Part shown: positions 1 through 7,299 of the stretch, piece after piece
How the letters are laid out: every line of letters starts with the position of its first letter
Position numbering within the stretch: position 1 is the stretch's first letter
Assembly (NCBI GenBank): GCA_016716885.1
Contig: JADJUV010000190.1
Span: forward strand, 1-24,729
From: Candidatus Trichofilum aggregatum
GTDB taxonomy: Bacteria; Chloroflexota; Anaerolineae; Promineifilales; Promineifilaceae
Reading direction: 5' to 3'
DNA: 24,729 bases
Notes under the pieces: generated by a model
The model's database searches: none
Told to the model about the DNA's origin: nothing
Seen by the model: the letters and a program-made list of their open reading frames with translations, nothing else
Translations under genes and position numbers: made by a program

Positions 1-1128
1 GGCAAATCTATCCTTACTGGGCACACTTCCCTCACGCCCCACACAGCGTACTGGCATGGGGCAAATCGCCATGCGCCGCTACCCCACCCAAAATGGGTGA
101 CACCACCGCCCCCACCGGGCCAGAGTAGACCGAGCCATAGGCGTGGCCGCCAATCGCCCGATAAACAGGGCAGGCATTCAAACACGCGCCACAGCGGATG
201 CAGTACAAAATTTCGGCCATCTCTCCGGCCAACGCTTTGGAGCGGCCATTGTCCAGGATGATCACATGCACCTGCTCCGGGCCGTGGGGTTCGTCGGGGC
301 GGCGCGGGCCACTGGTGAGCGAGGTGTAGACGGACATTTTTTGCCCGGTAGCACTGCGAGCCAACACCTGGAGCATCACCGCCAGGTCGGCAGGGGTGGG
401 CACGATGCGCTCCATGCCCATCAATACGACATGGATGCGGGGCAAGGTTGTCACCATGCGCCCGTTGCCTTCGTTAGTAACGATGCAGGTGGTACCGGTC
501 TCGGCGACGGCGAAGTTACAGCCGCTGATGCCCATATCGGCGCGGAGGAACATCTCGCGCAGGGTGCGCCGGGCGATGTCATTCAGGGCGATGGGGTCGT
601 CGGTGTACGCGGCCCCAATGTTTTCCTCGAAGATGTGGCCGACTTCTTGCCGGGTCAGGTGCAAAACCGGGGGCGATGATGGGAAGGCGTGTCGCCGCTG
701 AGTTGGGCGATGTATTCGCCCAGGTCAGTCTCGACGACCTGGATGCCATCGGCCTGCAAGGTGTGGTTGATGCCCACTTCCTCGCTGACCATGCTTTTGG
801 ATTTGACGACGAGTTTGACGTTGTTTTGGGCGGCGATGTGGCGGATGGTGGCCTGGGCGGAAGCGGCGTCTGTCGCCCAATGCACCTGTCCACCGTTGGC
901 CTGTACCGCCGCTTCAAACTGGAGCAAATATTGGTCGAGGTGGGCGATGGTGTGGGCGCGAATCTGGCGGGCCAGGTCACGGGTGGCGTCGGGGTCGGGC
1001 AGGCTGGTGAGGGCGTTGAGCCGGTTGTCGTAGAAGCGCACGGCGGCACGACGGATGGCGGCCATACGATCCGGGTTGGCCTGGGCCTGTTCGACGCGTT
1101 CGGGGAAGGGTTGGGTGGAAGTCTGCAT
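1..1128 (-). pseudogene. lutB: LutB-like iron-sulfur protein of lactate utilisation, frameshifted and cut by window edge
   Basis: LutB/LldF family: the iron-sulfur subunit of the cytoplasmic LutABC complex that oxidises L-lactate to pyruvate. Translation starts at the ATG at 1128 and runs in one frame to about 655; the product begins MQTSTQPFPERVEQAQANPD and contains the conserved stretch KSKSMVSEEVGINHTLQ. Homology continues in another frame from about 664 to 32 (LTRQEVGHIFEENIGAAYTD, then the first 4Fe-4S cluster CIRCGACLNACPVYR). At the first break the piece IIAP, expected after PSH, lies in the third frame, so two small indels near 655-690 are likely. A second break lies at 32-36: after STLCGA comes a TGA, but adding one base restores CGACREVCPVRIDLP, the second cluster motif, which runs off the window. 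No lutA or lutC is visible here. It is either a pseudogene or a gene damaged by indel sequencing errors. Family assignment is secure; whether it is functional is unknown. Confidence 0.85.
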
Positions 1129-1210
1129 ATTTACGATTGACGATTTGCGATTGACGATTGACGATTGCCACCCCTCACTAATCGTAAATCGTCAATCTAA
1201 AATCGTAAAT
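1129..1210. repeat. Intergenic heptamer-type repeat with inverted half
   Basis: Directly upstream of lutB. Tandem variants of the 7-mer ACGATTG and of ACGATTT occupy 1131-1168. Inverted copies (AATCGTAAATCGTCAATC) occupy about 1180-1210, so the two halves can fold into a hairpin. The same word recurs at 5971-6014 in front of the transglycosylase gene. The array is non-coding; open frames through it give only repetitive IVNRQS-type peptides. Confidence 0.85.
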
Positions 1211-1213
1211 GGT

Positions 1214-2020
1214 TCAACTCTTGCGGATGATAAACACCAACTCGCCTTCAAAGAGCAGTTCGGTGATGGGCCAGTCGTGGTTGGCGATGAGTTGGTGGCA
1301 GAAGTCGCGGTAGCGGTTGACCAGATTACGCCCGCCGTGGGTGCTGACTTCGGGGAAGGATAACACGATGTACCGCACGCGCAACGCTTCGAGCAGGGGC
1401 CGCCCCAGGCCGTGATAGTTGCGCTCGAAGCGGGGCATCTCTTTGAGGAAAAGGGCCACGTCCCCTTCTTCTTGGGGGAAGTTGAGGGCGACATCTTGGA
1501 GGATGGCTTGCGGCCGCAAGCCGTTCAGCTCAAAAAAGTGGTTCAAAAACTGAATGCGCGGCTCGTGAATGTCGTAGGCGTAGAAGTCGGTCAGGCCGGG
1601 GAGTTCCATCCAGGGCAGGGCCAGGGGGTTGAGGCCACAGGCGATGTCGAGGAGAACCTGGGGTTGGCCGGTGATGGCGAAAATCTGTTGGTAGAACTCC
1701 GTCAGGATGGGCAGGCGTTCGCGGGTGGAGAGGTGGTGGGCCATGATCTCCCAGCAGGTCTGGCGGATGAGGGCCGGGTCTTGGGAGGTGTAGGCGGTGG
1801 TGAGGGTGGTCGCGGCCGCGGCATAATCCGGATCGCCCAGGTAGGGGGCCATGATGCTGTGCAGTCTGGCTCGCACCGCCTTCACCGCCGGTTTGACCTT
1901 CTTGTGTTGCCGCAACGCTTCCACCGCCAGGGCGCGAATCGTCGCCTCGCTGGTGTCGCGGTACTTTTTGGACTCCTTAATGGCGGAGACAACGGCGGTG
2001 ATCAGGTCGGGGTCGGGCAT
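1214..2020 (-). CDS. FmrO/Rmt-like 16S rRNA (guanine-1405 N7)-type methyltransferase, copy 1
   Basis: A 268-residue protein, close to the usual 250-280 of the family. An N-terminal helical region (about 1-90) rich in Lys and Arg is followed by the conserved block STRERLPILTEFY and the SAM-binding loop LLDIACGLNPLALPWM, then a Rossmann methyltransferase fold ending VLSFPEVSTHGGRNLV and a final FIIRKS. Characterised members methylate N7 of G1405 in 16S rRNA using SAM and give resistance to 4,6-disubstituted deoxystreptamine aminoglycosides. That activity is inferred here, not shown. I chose the ATG at 2020; a GTG at 2047 would add nine residues, and neither has a clear Shine-Dalgarno. A second, divergent member lies 1.5 kb away on the same strand (4340-3524), with a FAD oxidoreductase gene between them. 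Confidence 0.85.
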   Translation of the reverse strand: MPDPDLITAVVSAIKESKKYRDTSEATIRALAVEALRQHKKVKPAVKAVRARLHSIMAPYLGDPDYAAAATTLTTAYTSQDPALIRQTCWEIMAHHLSTRERLPILTEFYQQIFAITGQPQVLLDIACGLNPLALPWMELPGLTDFYAYDIHEPRIQFLNHFFELNGLRPQAILQDVALNFPQEEGDVALFLKEMPRFERNYHGLGRPLLEALRVRYIVLSFPEVSTHGGRNLVNRYRDFCHQLIANHDWPITELLFEGELVFIIRKS

Positions 2021-2169
2021 ATTGGGGGAGAGGAGGAAGAGATTCACAGAGGAACTCGAGGTCTCAGGAAACCCATCAGTTGGAACTCTAGGAACTCAGG
2101 GAGCCTCTGTGTGGTTCTTGTCCAGGTCAGGAGTTCGGAAGTCGGCTTCCTATGAGTTCCCCTCTTTCT
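2021..2169. repeat. Intergenic region with GGAACTC / GAGTTCC word repeats
   Basis: The 149 bp between the DAO gene and methyltransferase copy 1 contain several copies of GAACTC and its complement GAGTTC (for example near 2052, 2081, 2091, 2130 and 2154) in mixed orientation. The same word recurs at 3413-3525. I see no gene here. Confidence 0.6.
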
Positions 2170-3330
2170 CTACCGCCAGATGGCGTCGTAGTTGCCTTTG
2201 ATAAGTTGGCCGGTGGCGAAGCGGTGGGGGGAGAGGGGGGTAATATCCACCGTTTTGGCTGTGCCGTCAAGGATTAGCTCGGACATACAGAGGCCGATGG
2301 CGGGTGAGGTCTTGAAGCCGGTGCCGCTGTGCCCACAATCGAGGTAGAACCCGTCGGGGCCAGCCGCGCCGAGGATGGGGTGTTGGTCGGGGGTGAGGCC
2401 GTCGTAGCCACCGTGGGCGCTGTGCAAACCGCCCTGCTCCATGACCGGCATACGCAGGCAGAGGCGGTCAATGGCCCGTTCGACGAAGCCGGATTGGGCA
2501 TAGTCGGTGCTGTTGTCGGGGGATTCACCCAGGGGGTTGCCGTCTTCCAGGCCCACCAGGGTGAGGCTGCCTTCGGGGCGGAAGTACATTTCGCGGGCGA
2601 AGTCTATGACGGTGGGGTGGGACGGGCCAATCGTGCCGGGACGCATGACCATCATGGTGTCGTGCCGCCAGGTGGTGTAGGGCAGGTCTAAACCGACCAT
2701 TTTGTTGAGCGTATCGGCCCAGGCTCCGGCACAGTTGACGACGACGGGGGCCGAGTAATGGCCTTGATCGGTCTCGACGCCGCTGATTTTGCCACCGGTG
2801 ACGGTGATGCCGGTGACGGTACAGCCTTGCATCAGGCGTGCGCCTTTGTCACGGGCGGCATTCATAAAGGCGGCGGCGGTGTCGCTGGGCATGGCGTAAC
2901 CGGATTCGGGTTCGTAGGCGGCGCAGGTGAAGTCGTCGGTTTGCATGGTGGGAGCGAGCCGTTTTACGTCGTCGGCGGTGATGAGGAGGGAGGGGATGCC
3001 GATCTGTTGGTGCATGATGACGTTGGTTTTGAGGGCGTCTTCGTGTTTGGGGCTGACGAGTTGGATGAAGCCGGTGCGGGTGAAGCCGCATTCACCGCCG
3101 ACGATTTCTTTCCAGTTGCGAAAGTAGTGGAAGGATTCCCAGGCGAGGCGGGAGTCTAGTTCGGTGTCGTAGTGCATTCGGACGAGGCCGCTGGAGCGAC
3201 CGGTGGCTCCGGCGGCGATGAATTTTTTCTCCAGGACGAGGGGTTTGCGGCCGCGTTGGGCCAGGTGGAAGGCGAGGCTGGCCCCGTGAACGCCGCCCCC
3301 AATGATGATGACATCGGCTGTGTGGGTCAT
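2170..3330 (-). CDS. FAD-dependent oxidoreductase of the DAO family (sarcosine/glycine oxidase-like)
   Basis: A 386-residue flavoprotein. The N-terminal dinucleotide-binding motif VIIIGGGVHGASLAFHLAQR (residues about 7-26) is followed by LEKKFIAAGATGRSSGLVR, the typical second FAD-contact region of DAO enzymes. VVNCAGAWAD and the C-terminal HPILGAAGPDGFYLDCGHSG are also standard family motifs. Relatives oxidise the C-N bond of small amino acids or N-methylated amines (sarcosine, dimethylglycine, glycine) with FAD. The substrate cannot be read from the sequence. The start is the ATG at 3330, preceded by AGGAG about nine bases upstream. The frame stays open upstream only because it crosses intergenic repeats. 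No sarcosine oxidase alpha, gamma or delta subunit is adjacent, so a monomeric enzyme is likely. Its two flanking genes are both rRNA methyltransferases with no obvious metabolic link. Confidence 0.9.
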   Translation of the reverse strand: MTHTADVIIIGGGVHGASLAFHLAQRGRKPLVLEKKFIAAGATGRSSGLVRMHYDTELDSRLAWESFHYFRNWKEIVGGECGFTRTGFIQLVSPKHEDALKTNVIMHQQIGIPSLLITADDVKRLAPTMQTDDFTCAAYEPESGYAMPSDTAAAFMNAARDKGARLMQGCTVTGITVTGGKISGVETDQGHYSAPVVVNCAGAWADTLNKMVGLDLPYTTWRHDTMMVMRPGTIGPSHPTVIDFAREMYFRPEGSLTLVGLEDGNPLGESPDNSTDYAQSGFVERAIDRLCLRMPVMEQGGLHSAHGGYDGLTPDQHPILGAAGPDGFYLDCGHSGTGFKTSPAIGLCMSELILDGTAKTVDITPLSPHRFATGQLIKGNYDAIWR

Positions 3331-3344
3331 GGTGTTGCGCTCCT

Positions 3345-3523
3345 GTGTGAAATAGACACGGATAAAAGAAACACGGATAAGAGGGAACACGGATGGGGTT
3401 GGGTGAGCTTCCCTGAGTTCCTAGAGTTCCTGTGGTTCTTGTGGAATAGATACGGATTGGAGAAACACGGATAAAAAGGAACACGGATGGGGTTGGGGTG
3501 AGTTCCCAGAGTTCCTTGAGTTC
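3345..3523. repeat. Tandem duplication with a period of 94 bp
   Basis: A unit starting AGAAACACGGATAA at 3367 recurs at 3461 (AGAAACACGGATAAAAAGG), followed in both copies by GGAACACGGATGGGGTTGGG and then several GAGTTCC words. There are about 1.8 copies in total. Inside each unit the shorter word ACACGGAT is itself repeated. The duplication separates the DAO gene from methyltransferase copy 2 and has no coding potential. Confidence 0.85.
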
Positions 3524-4340
3524 CTACGAGTTGCTTTGTGTGCCTGTTTTTACCAGAAAAGCGATTTCGGTGGCAAAGGGGAAAGGGGTGACTTTCCAGG
3601 CGCGTTGTTGGGTGAGGGTGAGGAAGTGGTCGGTGTAGTGGGAGACCATGCCTTTGGCGCGGCCGCATAAACTCTGGGCCGGAAAGGAGACAAGGATGTA
3701 CGGGGCCTGAATGGCGTCGAGGAGGGTCGCGGCCGCGTGTTTGTCCGTTTGTTCCAGGCAGGGCAGGGTCTTGAGCAGGAGCACCAGGTCGGCCGGTTCG
3801 GTGGGGGGATGGGCCAGGAGATCACGGGGTTCGGCGCGGCCGCGGACGCCTGCCAGCGCCATGAACTCGCCCAAAAAGGCCATCATGTCGGTGTACACAT
3901 CATAGGCCACATACTCGGTGTCCGGGCCGAAGGGCATCCAGGGGAGGGTGAGCGGGTTCAGGCCACAGGCCAGGTCGAGCACTTTGTGGATGGGGGGGAG
4001 ATCGGCCAGTGCCGTGCGGTAGAAGGTGTCGAGGATGGGCAGGCGTTCGGCGGTGGATGTGTGCAGGCGTAGGAGTTGGGTGCAGGTGTGACGGAACGCG
4101 GCCGCGTCGCCCGCCGTCTCCTCGTAACTGTTGCAAAGCCCGGTCGTAGTTGATTTTGCTTTCTTGATAAGCCCCCGCCACCTGATGCAGTTTATTTTTG
4201 GTGGCTTTGACCGCTTCCTTGAAATTGCCACGCACGGCTAACTCCCGCTCCCCCAGCCGCCGGATGAGGTCGGGGGTGAGGTGGCGGTATTTGGGGGTGG
4301 CCTGGATTGCGGCCGCGAGGTTGTCTAGTGCATTGTCCAT
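3524..4340 (-). pseudogene. Second FmrO/Rmt-like 16S rRNA methyltransferase, split by a frameshift
   Basis: Same family as the gene ending at 1214. From the ATG at 4340 (MDNALDNLAAAIQATPKYR) the helical N-terminal region reads through to RALQQLR near 4125. The rest continues in a second frame from SYEETAGDAAAFRHTC to the TAG at 3524. That second part carries STAERLPILDTFYR, the SAM loop KVLDLACGLNPLTLPWM, and LVSFPAQSLCGRAKGMV. The full span is 817 nt, 272 codons plus one base, so a net +1 change separates the two parts. Length and motifs otherwise fit an intact 272-residue enzyme. The STRERL block of copy 1 is STAERL here. It is either a decaying paralogue or an intact gene with a sequencing indel. 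Identity to copy 1 looks like roughly a third over the N-terminus, so this is not a recent duplication. Confidence 0.8.
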
Positions 4341-4367
4341 GAAGTACTCGAAGGGGATTTTACCATA

Positions 4368-4430
4368 AGTGCCTGGCACGGGGCGGTTCAACACTCTCTG
4401 ACCAGACGCTTATGCCCCGTGCCAGGCACT
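4368..4430. repeat. 63-nt REP-like hairpin, copy 1
   Basis: Perfect 17-nt arms AGTGCCTGGCACGGGGC (4368-4384) and its reverse complement (4414-4430) enclose a 29-nt loop. The arm contains the inner palindrome GTGCCTGGCAC. Two further copies of exactly the same total length are at 16440-16502 and 20964-21026, with unrelated loops. This copy lies just upstream of methyltransferase copy 2. Confidence 0.95.
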
Positions 4431-4452
4431 GACCCCCCAAGATCGAACCAGG

Positions 4453-4668
4453 CTAACGCACCACAATCCCCATCCGTTCCAACTTTTGCCGGTCGCGGGC
4501 GAAGGCCACGCGGGCGACGGCGATGAGATCGCTGTAGGCATCTTGCAGGGTTTTGAAGGCGGCGAGGCGGGTCTGAGTCGCTCCTTGCGCCTTACCCACC
4601 GCTGCCTTTTGCGCCTGCCAGGCTTCATCCGCGCTCTTGGCACTTTGGTATTCAATCAGGCCAGTTTT
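4453..4668 (-). pseudogene. Degraded 3' end of an unrecognised gene
   Basis: An open frame of 71 codons with protein-like composition reads from 4668 to the TAG at 4453. It includes GLIEYQSAKSADEAWQAQKA and ends LERMGIVVR. The sequence is Ala/Gln/Lys-rich and probably helical. It has no start codon of its own near its beginning: it begins directly after, and in the same frame as, the TAA that ends the small membrane protein above it. It looks like the C-terminal remnant of a larger protein, but the family is not recognised. Confidence 0.45.
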
Positions 4669-4860
4669 TTAACTTTTTGGTTTACGGAAATCGTAAAAAA
4701 TAACTATGAGGATGAGATCTAGGGCGCCGCAGCACAATGATCCTGCAAACGAAGCATCAGAGTCCAAACTCATGTCACATAAAACTGACACGAATAAAAG
4801 AAACAGGATAAAGATGATGATCTTCCAAAATTCAAACAATCGATCTTGGCGTTCTTTCAT
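4669..4860 (-). CDS. Small two-helix membrane protein, unknown function
   Basis: Encodes 63 residues starting MKERQDRLFEFWK. Two hydrophobic segments (about 14-28, IIIFILFLLFVSVLC, and about 41-56, including ALDLILIVIFYDF) suggest two membrane spans joined by a short acidic loop, with basic ends facing the cytoplasm. The ATG lies seven bases after the TGA of the transglycosylase gene, and a GAGGT ribosome-binding site overlaps that stop, so translational coupling is likely. The gene is visibly AT-richer than everything around it, which hints at a separate origin. No family recognised. The coupled position is the main reason to believe it is translated. Confidence 0.5.
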   Translation of the reverse strand: MKERQDRLFEFWKIIIFILFLLFVSVLCDMSLDSDASFAGSLCCGALDLILIVIFYDFRKPKS

Positions 4861-4867
4861 GACGACC

Positions 4868-5968
4868 TCACGTACTTAACAATGGATGCATCTCTGTACG
4901 TAAGTTGTCTAACAATTGCATCATGAAGCGCAGGTTGTGGATGGTGGCGAGGCGGGGGTAGAGGTTGTCGTTGATTTTGAACAGGTGGTGCAGGTAGCCG
5001 ATGGTGTAGTGGCGGCAGGTGTGGCAGTCGCAGTAGGGGGAGAGGGGTTCGTTGCGTTTGATCAGTTTGTCGTCGTTGATGTAGAGGAAGTGGAACCAAT
5101 CGCCGCTGAGGGGTTGGGCCGGGTTGGCGGTGAAGCACCATAAACGGCCATGCCGGGCGTCGCGGGTGGGCATGGTGCTGTCGAAGAGGTTGTACCCCAC
5201 GCGGCCGCAGACCAGCACATTCTCCGGATGCCCCACCCCCAACGCGTGCAGGGTAAACTCTCGCGGAATCAACTCACGGGTCAGGGCCAGCATCTCCGTC
5301 AGCAACTTGCCCTGGTTATCCAGCGGCCAACCGCCGTACCCGTAGCCATCGAACCCAATTTCCAGCAACTGTTCGGCACATTGTTGGCGCAGTTCCGGGC
5401 TGTTACCCCCCTGAACGACGGCGACGAGTCGCGGCCGCATATCTCCCACCAACTTCTTCTCTGCCACCAACCGGTCAAACTCCGTGCGACACCGTTTGGC
5501 CCACTTCACCGTGCGCCGCACCGACTCCTGCTGGGTAGCGAAGGGGTCATCCATGTGCGTGCAATCATCCAGGCAAATCACCACATCCGAGCCATAACTC
5601 AGTTGCAACTGAATACTCTTTTCCGGCGTCAAATTAAACTTGCGATCCGTGCCCTCAATGTGAAACGTCGCTCCCCGGTCGGTGATACTGCCGCTTTTGG
5701 GCTTCTGGCGAATGAGCGAGTAGACCTGAAACCCCCCCGAATCGGTGAAGATGGGGCCAGACCAACCCGACATACGATGTAAGCCACCTAACGCCTGAAT
5801 GGTGGTTGAGCCGGGGCGTTGCAAGAGATGATACACATTCATTTGCACCGCCTGGATACCACAGGCCAACAAATCCTGAGCATCCACGCTGCGCACAACG
5901 CCCTGTGTGCCATCAGGCAAAAAGGCGGGCAAAGGCAGGTTTCCGTGGGGGAGAGAAAGAAAGTTCAT
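4868..5968 (-). CDS. tgt: tRNA-guanine transglycosylase family protein (queuosine pathway), divergent
   Basis: A 366-residue protein. Tgt exchanges guanine-34 of GUN-anticodon tRNAs for preQ1 (most bacteria) or queuine. Visible motifs are IFTDSGGFQVYSL with the base-binding Asp, LDDCTHMDDPFATQQESVRR, VAVVQGG, and NLFDSTMPTRDARHG with the nucleophilic Asp. The C-terminal zinc site is CDCHTCRHYTIGYLHH. The segment that in canonical bacterial Tgt reads GGLAVGE, and lines the base-specificity pocket, is GYGGWPLDN here, so the accepted base may differ. Start chosen at the ATG at 5968 (MNFLSLPHGNLPLPAFLPDG). The frame continues to 6082 only through the ACGATTG repeat array, and no strong ribosome-binding site is visible. 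No other queuosine genes are nearby. It is followed at seven bases by a small membrane-protein gene. Confidence 0.9.
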   Translation of the reverse strand: MNFLSLPHGNLPLPAFLPDGTQGVVRSVDAQDLLACGIQAVQMNVYHLLQRPGSTTIQALGGLHRMSGWSGPIFTDSGGFQVYSLIRQKPKSGSITDRGATFHIEGTDRKFNLTPEKSIQLQLSYGSDVVICLDDCTHMDDPFATQQESVRRTVKWAKRCRTEFDRLVAEKKLVGDMRPRLVAVVQGGNSPELRQQCAEQLLEIGFDGYGYGGWPLDNQGKLLTEMLALTRELIPREFTLHALGVGHPENVLVCGRVGYNLFDSTMPTRDARHGRLWCFTANPAQPLSGDWFHFLYINDDKLIKRNEPLSPYCDCHTCRHYTIGYLHHLFKINDNLYPRLATIHNLRFMMQLLDNLRTEMHPLLST

Positions 5969-5970
5969 GG

Positions 5971-6014
5971 GATTTACGATTGACGATTTACGATTGACGA
6001 TTGACGATTGACGA
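5971..6014. repeat. ACGATTG heptamer array
   Basis: Four to five consecutive units of ACGATTG/ACGATTT begin three bases upstream of the transglycosylase ATG (5968). It is the same word as the array at 1131-1210, more than 4.7 kb away. Because it occupies the place where a ribosome-binding site would lie, it may replace or mask one. Confidence 0.85.
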
Positions 6015-6194
6015 AGGGGATTGGAAAGATCATTTCCCGTTTTATCCCTATTGAACCCGCGTCGTCCCGCCCCTACCTTCATTTGCTGTCTAATTGAGAA
6101 TTGCTAGATATTGCCTCTGGTTTTGCCATTGCCCCAACCCCCTTGAATTGCTACGATTTTTGCCGTACTACATCAAACTCAGGAGTTCGCCCCC

Positions 6195-7028
6195 ATGAAA
6201 AACAACCCCCCTTCCCGCTTAAAAACCTGGCTAAAACGCCTTCTGTTCCTGGCTCTCGGTCTTGTCGCCCTGATGGTTTTGCTTCTGGTCGCCGTTATTG
6301 GTTATGACCTGCTGTTTGGCCCCCAAGTGACAGATGTCACCAATATCACCTACACGGATACCGAGGGTAACACCCTCTATGGCTATCTGGCCCAACCCGA
6401 TGGCCCTGGCCCTTACCCGGCGGTTTTGCTCATTCACGAATGGTGGGGGCTGAATGAAGGCATGACGGTTTTGGCCGATGCCCTGGCGCAGGAAGGGTAC
6501 GTCGTGTTTGCCCCGGATGCGTACCGCAATCAGGTAGCTTCGGTTTTTCCCCGCGCCCTGTACCTGCGCCTGAGCACGCCGGAAGAGCAGGTGCATCAGG
6601 ATGTGGACAGTGCGTTGGCTTATTTACTCGGTTTGGAGAACGTAGACAGTAGCCGGGTAGCTTCGATGGGGTTCTGTTTTGGCGGCGGTCATTCGCTGCA
6701 ACTGGGCCTGCGCCAGTCGGAAAACCTGGCCCTGACGGTCATTTATTATGGCGCGGTGGTGACAGAACCGGATTTGTTGCGGCCGCTGACCGACGGCCAA
6801 CCCGTTCTCGGCATCTTCGCCGAAGAAGACAACACCATCTTCCCGGCCGAGGTGTTGGAGTTTGAAGCTGCCCTCAATAGCTTAAACATCCCCAACGAAA
6901 TCACCATTTACCCCGATGTTGGTCATGCGTTCCTCACCGAAGAGAATTACGATGAACCCGGCGCGGCCGCGTCAGCCTGGCAACAGACACTCACCTTTCT
7001 GGAGCAGAACCTGCAACAGGGGCGATAA
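6195..7028 (+). CDS. Membrane-anchored dienelactone hydrolase family protein
   Basis: A 277-residue alpha/beta hydrolase. A basic N-terminus is followed by one long hydrophobic helix (about 16-38, LFLALGLVALMVLLLVAVIG), so the catalytic domain is probably anchored outside the cytoplasm. The domain carries the dienelactone hydrolase signatures LLIHEWWGLNEGM (Glu of the family), GFCFGGGHS (nucleophilic Cys rather than Ser), IFAEEDNTIFP (Asp) and YPDVGHAFL (His). The classical enzyme opens dienelactone in chloroaromatic degradation, but this family is broad and the true substrate is unknown. AGGAG lies about ten bases before the ATG. The gene stands alone between a repeat-rich gap and the transglycosylase gene on the other strand. 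Family assignment is secure; an extracytoplasmic location is inferred. Confidence 0.9.
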   Translation: MKNNPPSRLKTWLKRLLFLALGLVALMVLLLVAVIGYDLLFGPQVTDVTNITYTDTEGNTLYGYLAQPDGPGPYPAVLLIHEWWGLNEGMTVLADALAQEGYVVFAPDAYRNQVASVFPRALYLRLSTPEEQVHQDVDSALAYLLGLENVDSSRVASMGFCFGGGHSLQLGLRQSENLALTVIYYGAVVTEPDLLRPLTDGQPVLGIFAEEDNTIFPAEVLEFEAALNSLNIPNEITIYPDVGHAFLTEENYDEPGAAASAWQQTLTFLEQNLQQGR

Positions 7029-7045
7029 ACTGGCAACGGGGAGGG

Positions 7046-7089
7046 GGAGACTGAGAGATTGGGGAGTCTCTCAGTCTCTCAGTCTCTCC
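7046..7089. repeat. AGTCTCTC array with inverted half
   Basis: GGAGACTGAGAGA at 7047-7058 is followed by three tandem AGTCTCTC units (about 7065-7088), which are its inverted version, so a hairpin can form just after the hydrolase stop. No U-tract follows, so a classical terminator is not supported. The rest of the 7029-7299 gap shows no gene. Confidence 0.8.
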
Positions 7090-7284
7090 ATGAAATGCCC
7101 CCTATGACCATGATGAGTATAAATATGAGAATCGTCCGTTACTAATCCCGCCGTTACACGACTCGTTAGAGAGAGATAAATCCAGTTGTGAGGTGGCGGG
7201 AAAGTCAGACGGGTGTGGCTTGTGCCGGGTTTGCCTTTGCCGTCAAACGGTATGACAATCATGCTCAATTCATATGCGCTCAGC

Positions 7285-7292
7285 GGAAGGAG
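7285..7292 (+). promoter_or_regulatory. Shine-Dalgarno that decides the UbiA-family start
   Basis: GGAAGGAG is followed by a seven-base spacer to the GTG at 7300. It is the strongest ribosome-binding site on this part of the plus strand and argues against the upstream in-frame start codons at 7213 and 7261. Confidence 0.75.
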
Positions 7293-7299
7293 TTATTTT

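Noticed and set aside
143..679. Plus-strand open frame opposite lutB
   Set aside because: It is antisense to clear lutB homology on the minus strand and has no recognisable motif or start signal.
4410..4655. Arg/Pro/Ser-rich 81-residue open frame (MNTKVPRARMKPGRRKRQRW)
   Set aside because: It overlaps in another frame the more protein-like 71-codon remnant and has shadow-frame composition.
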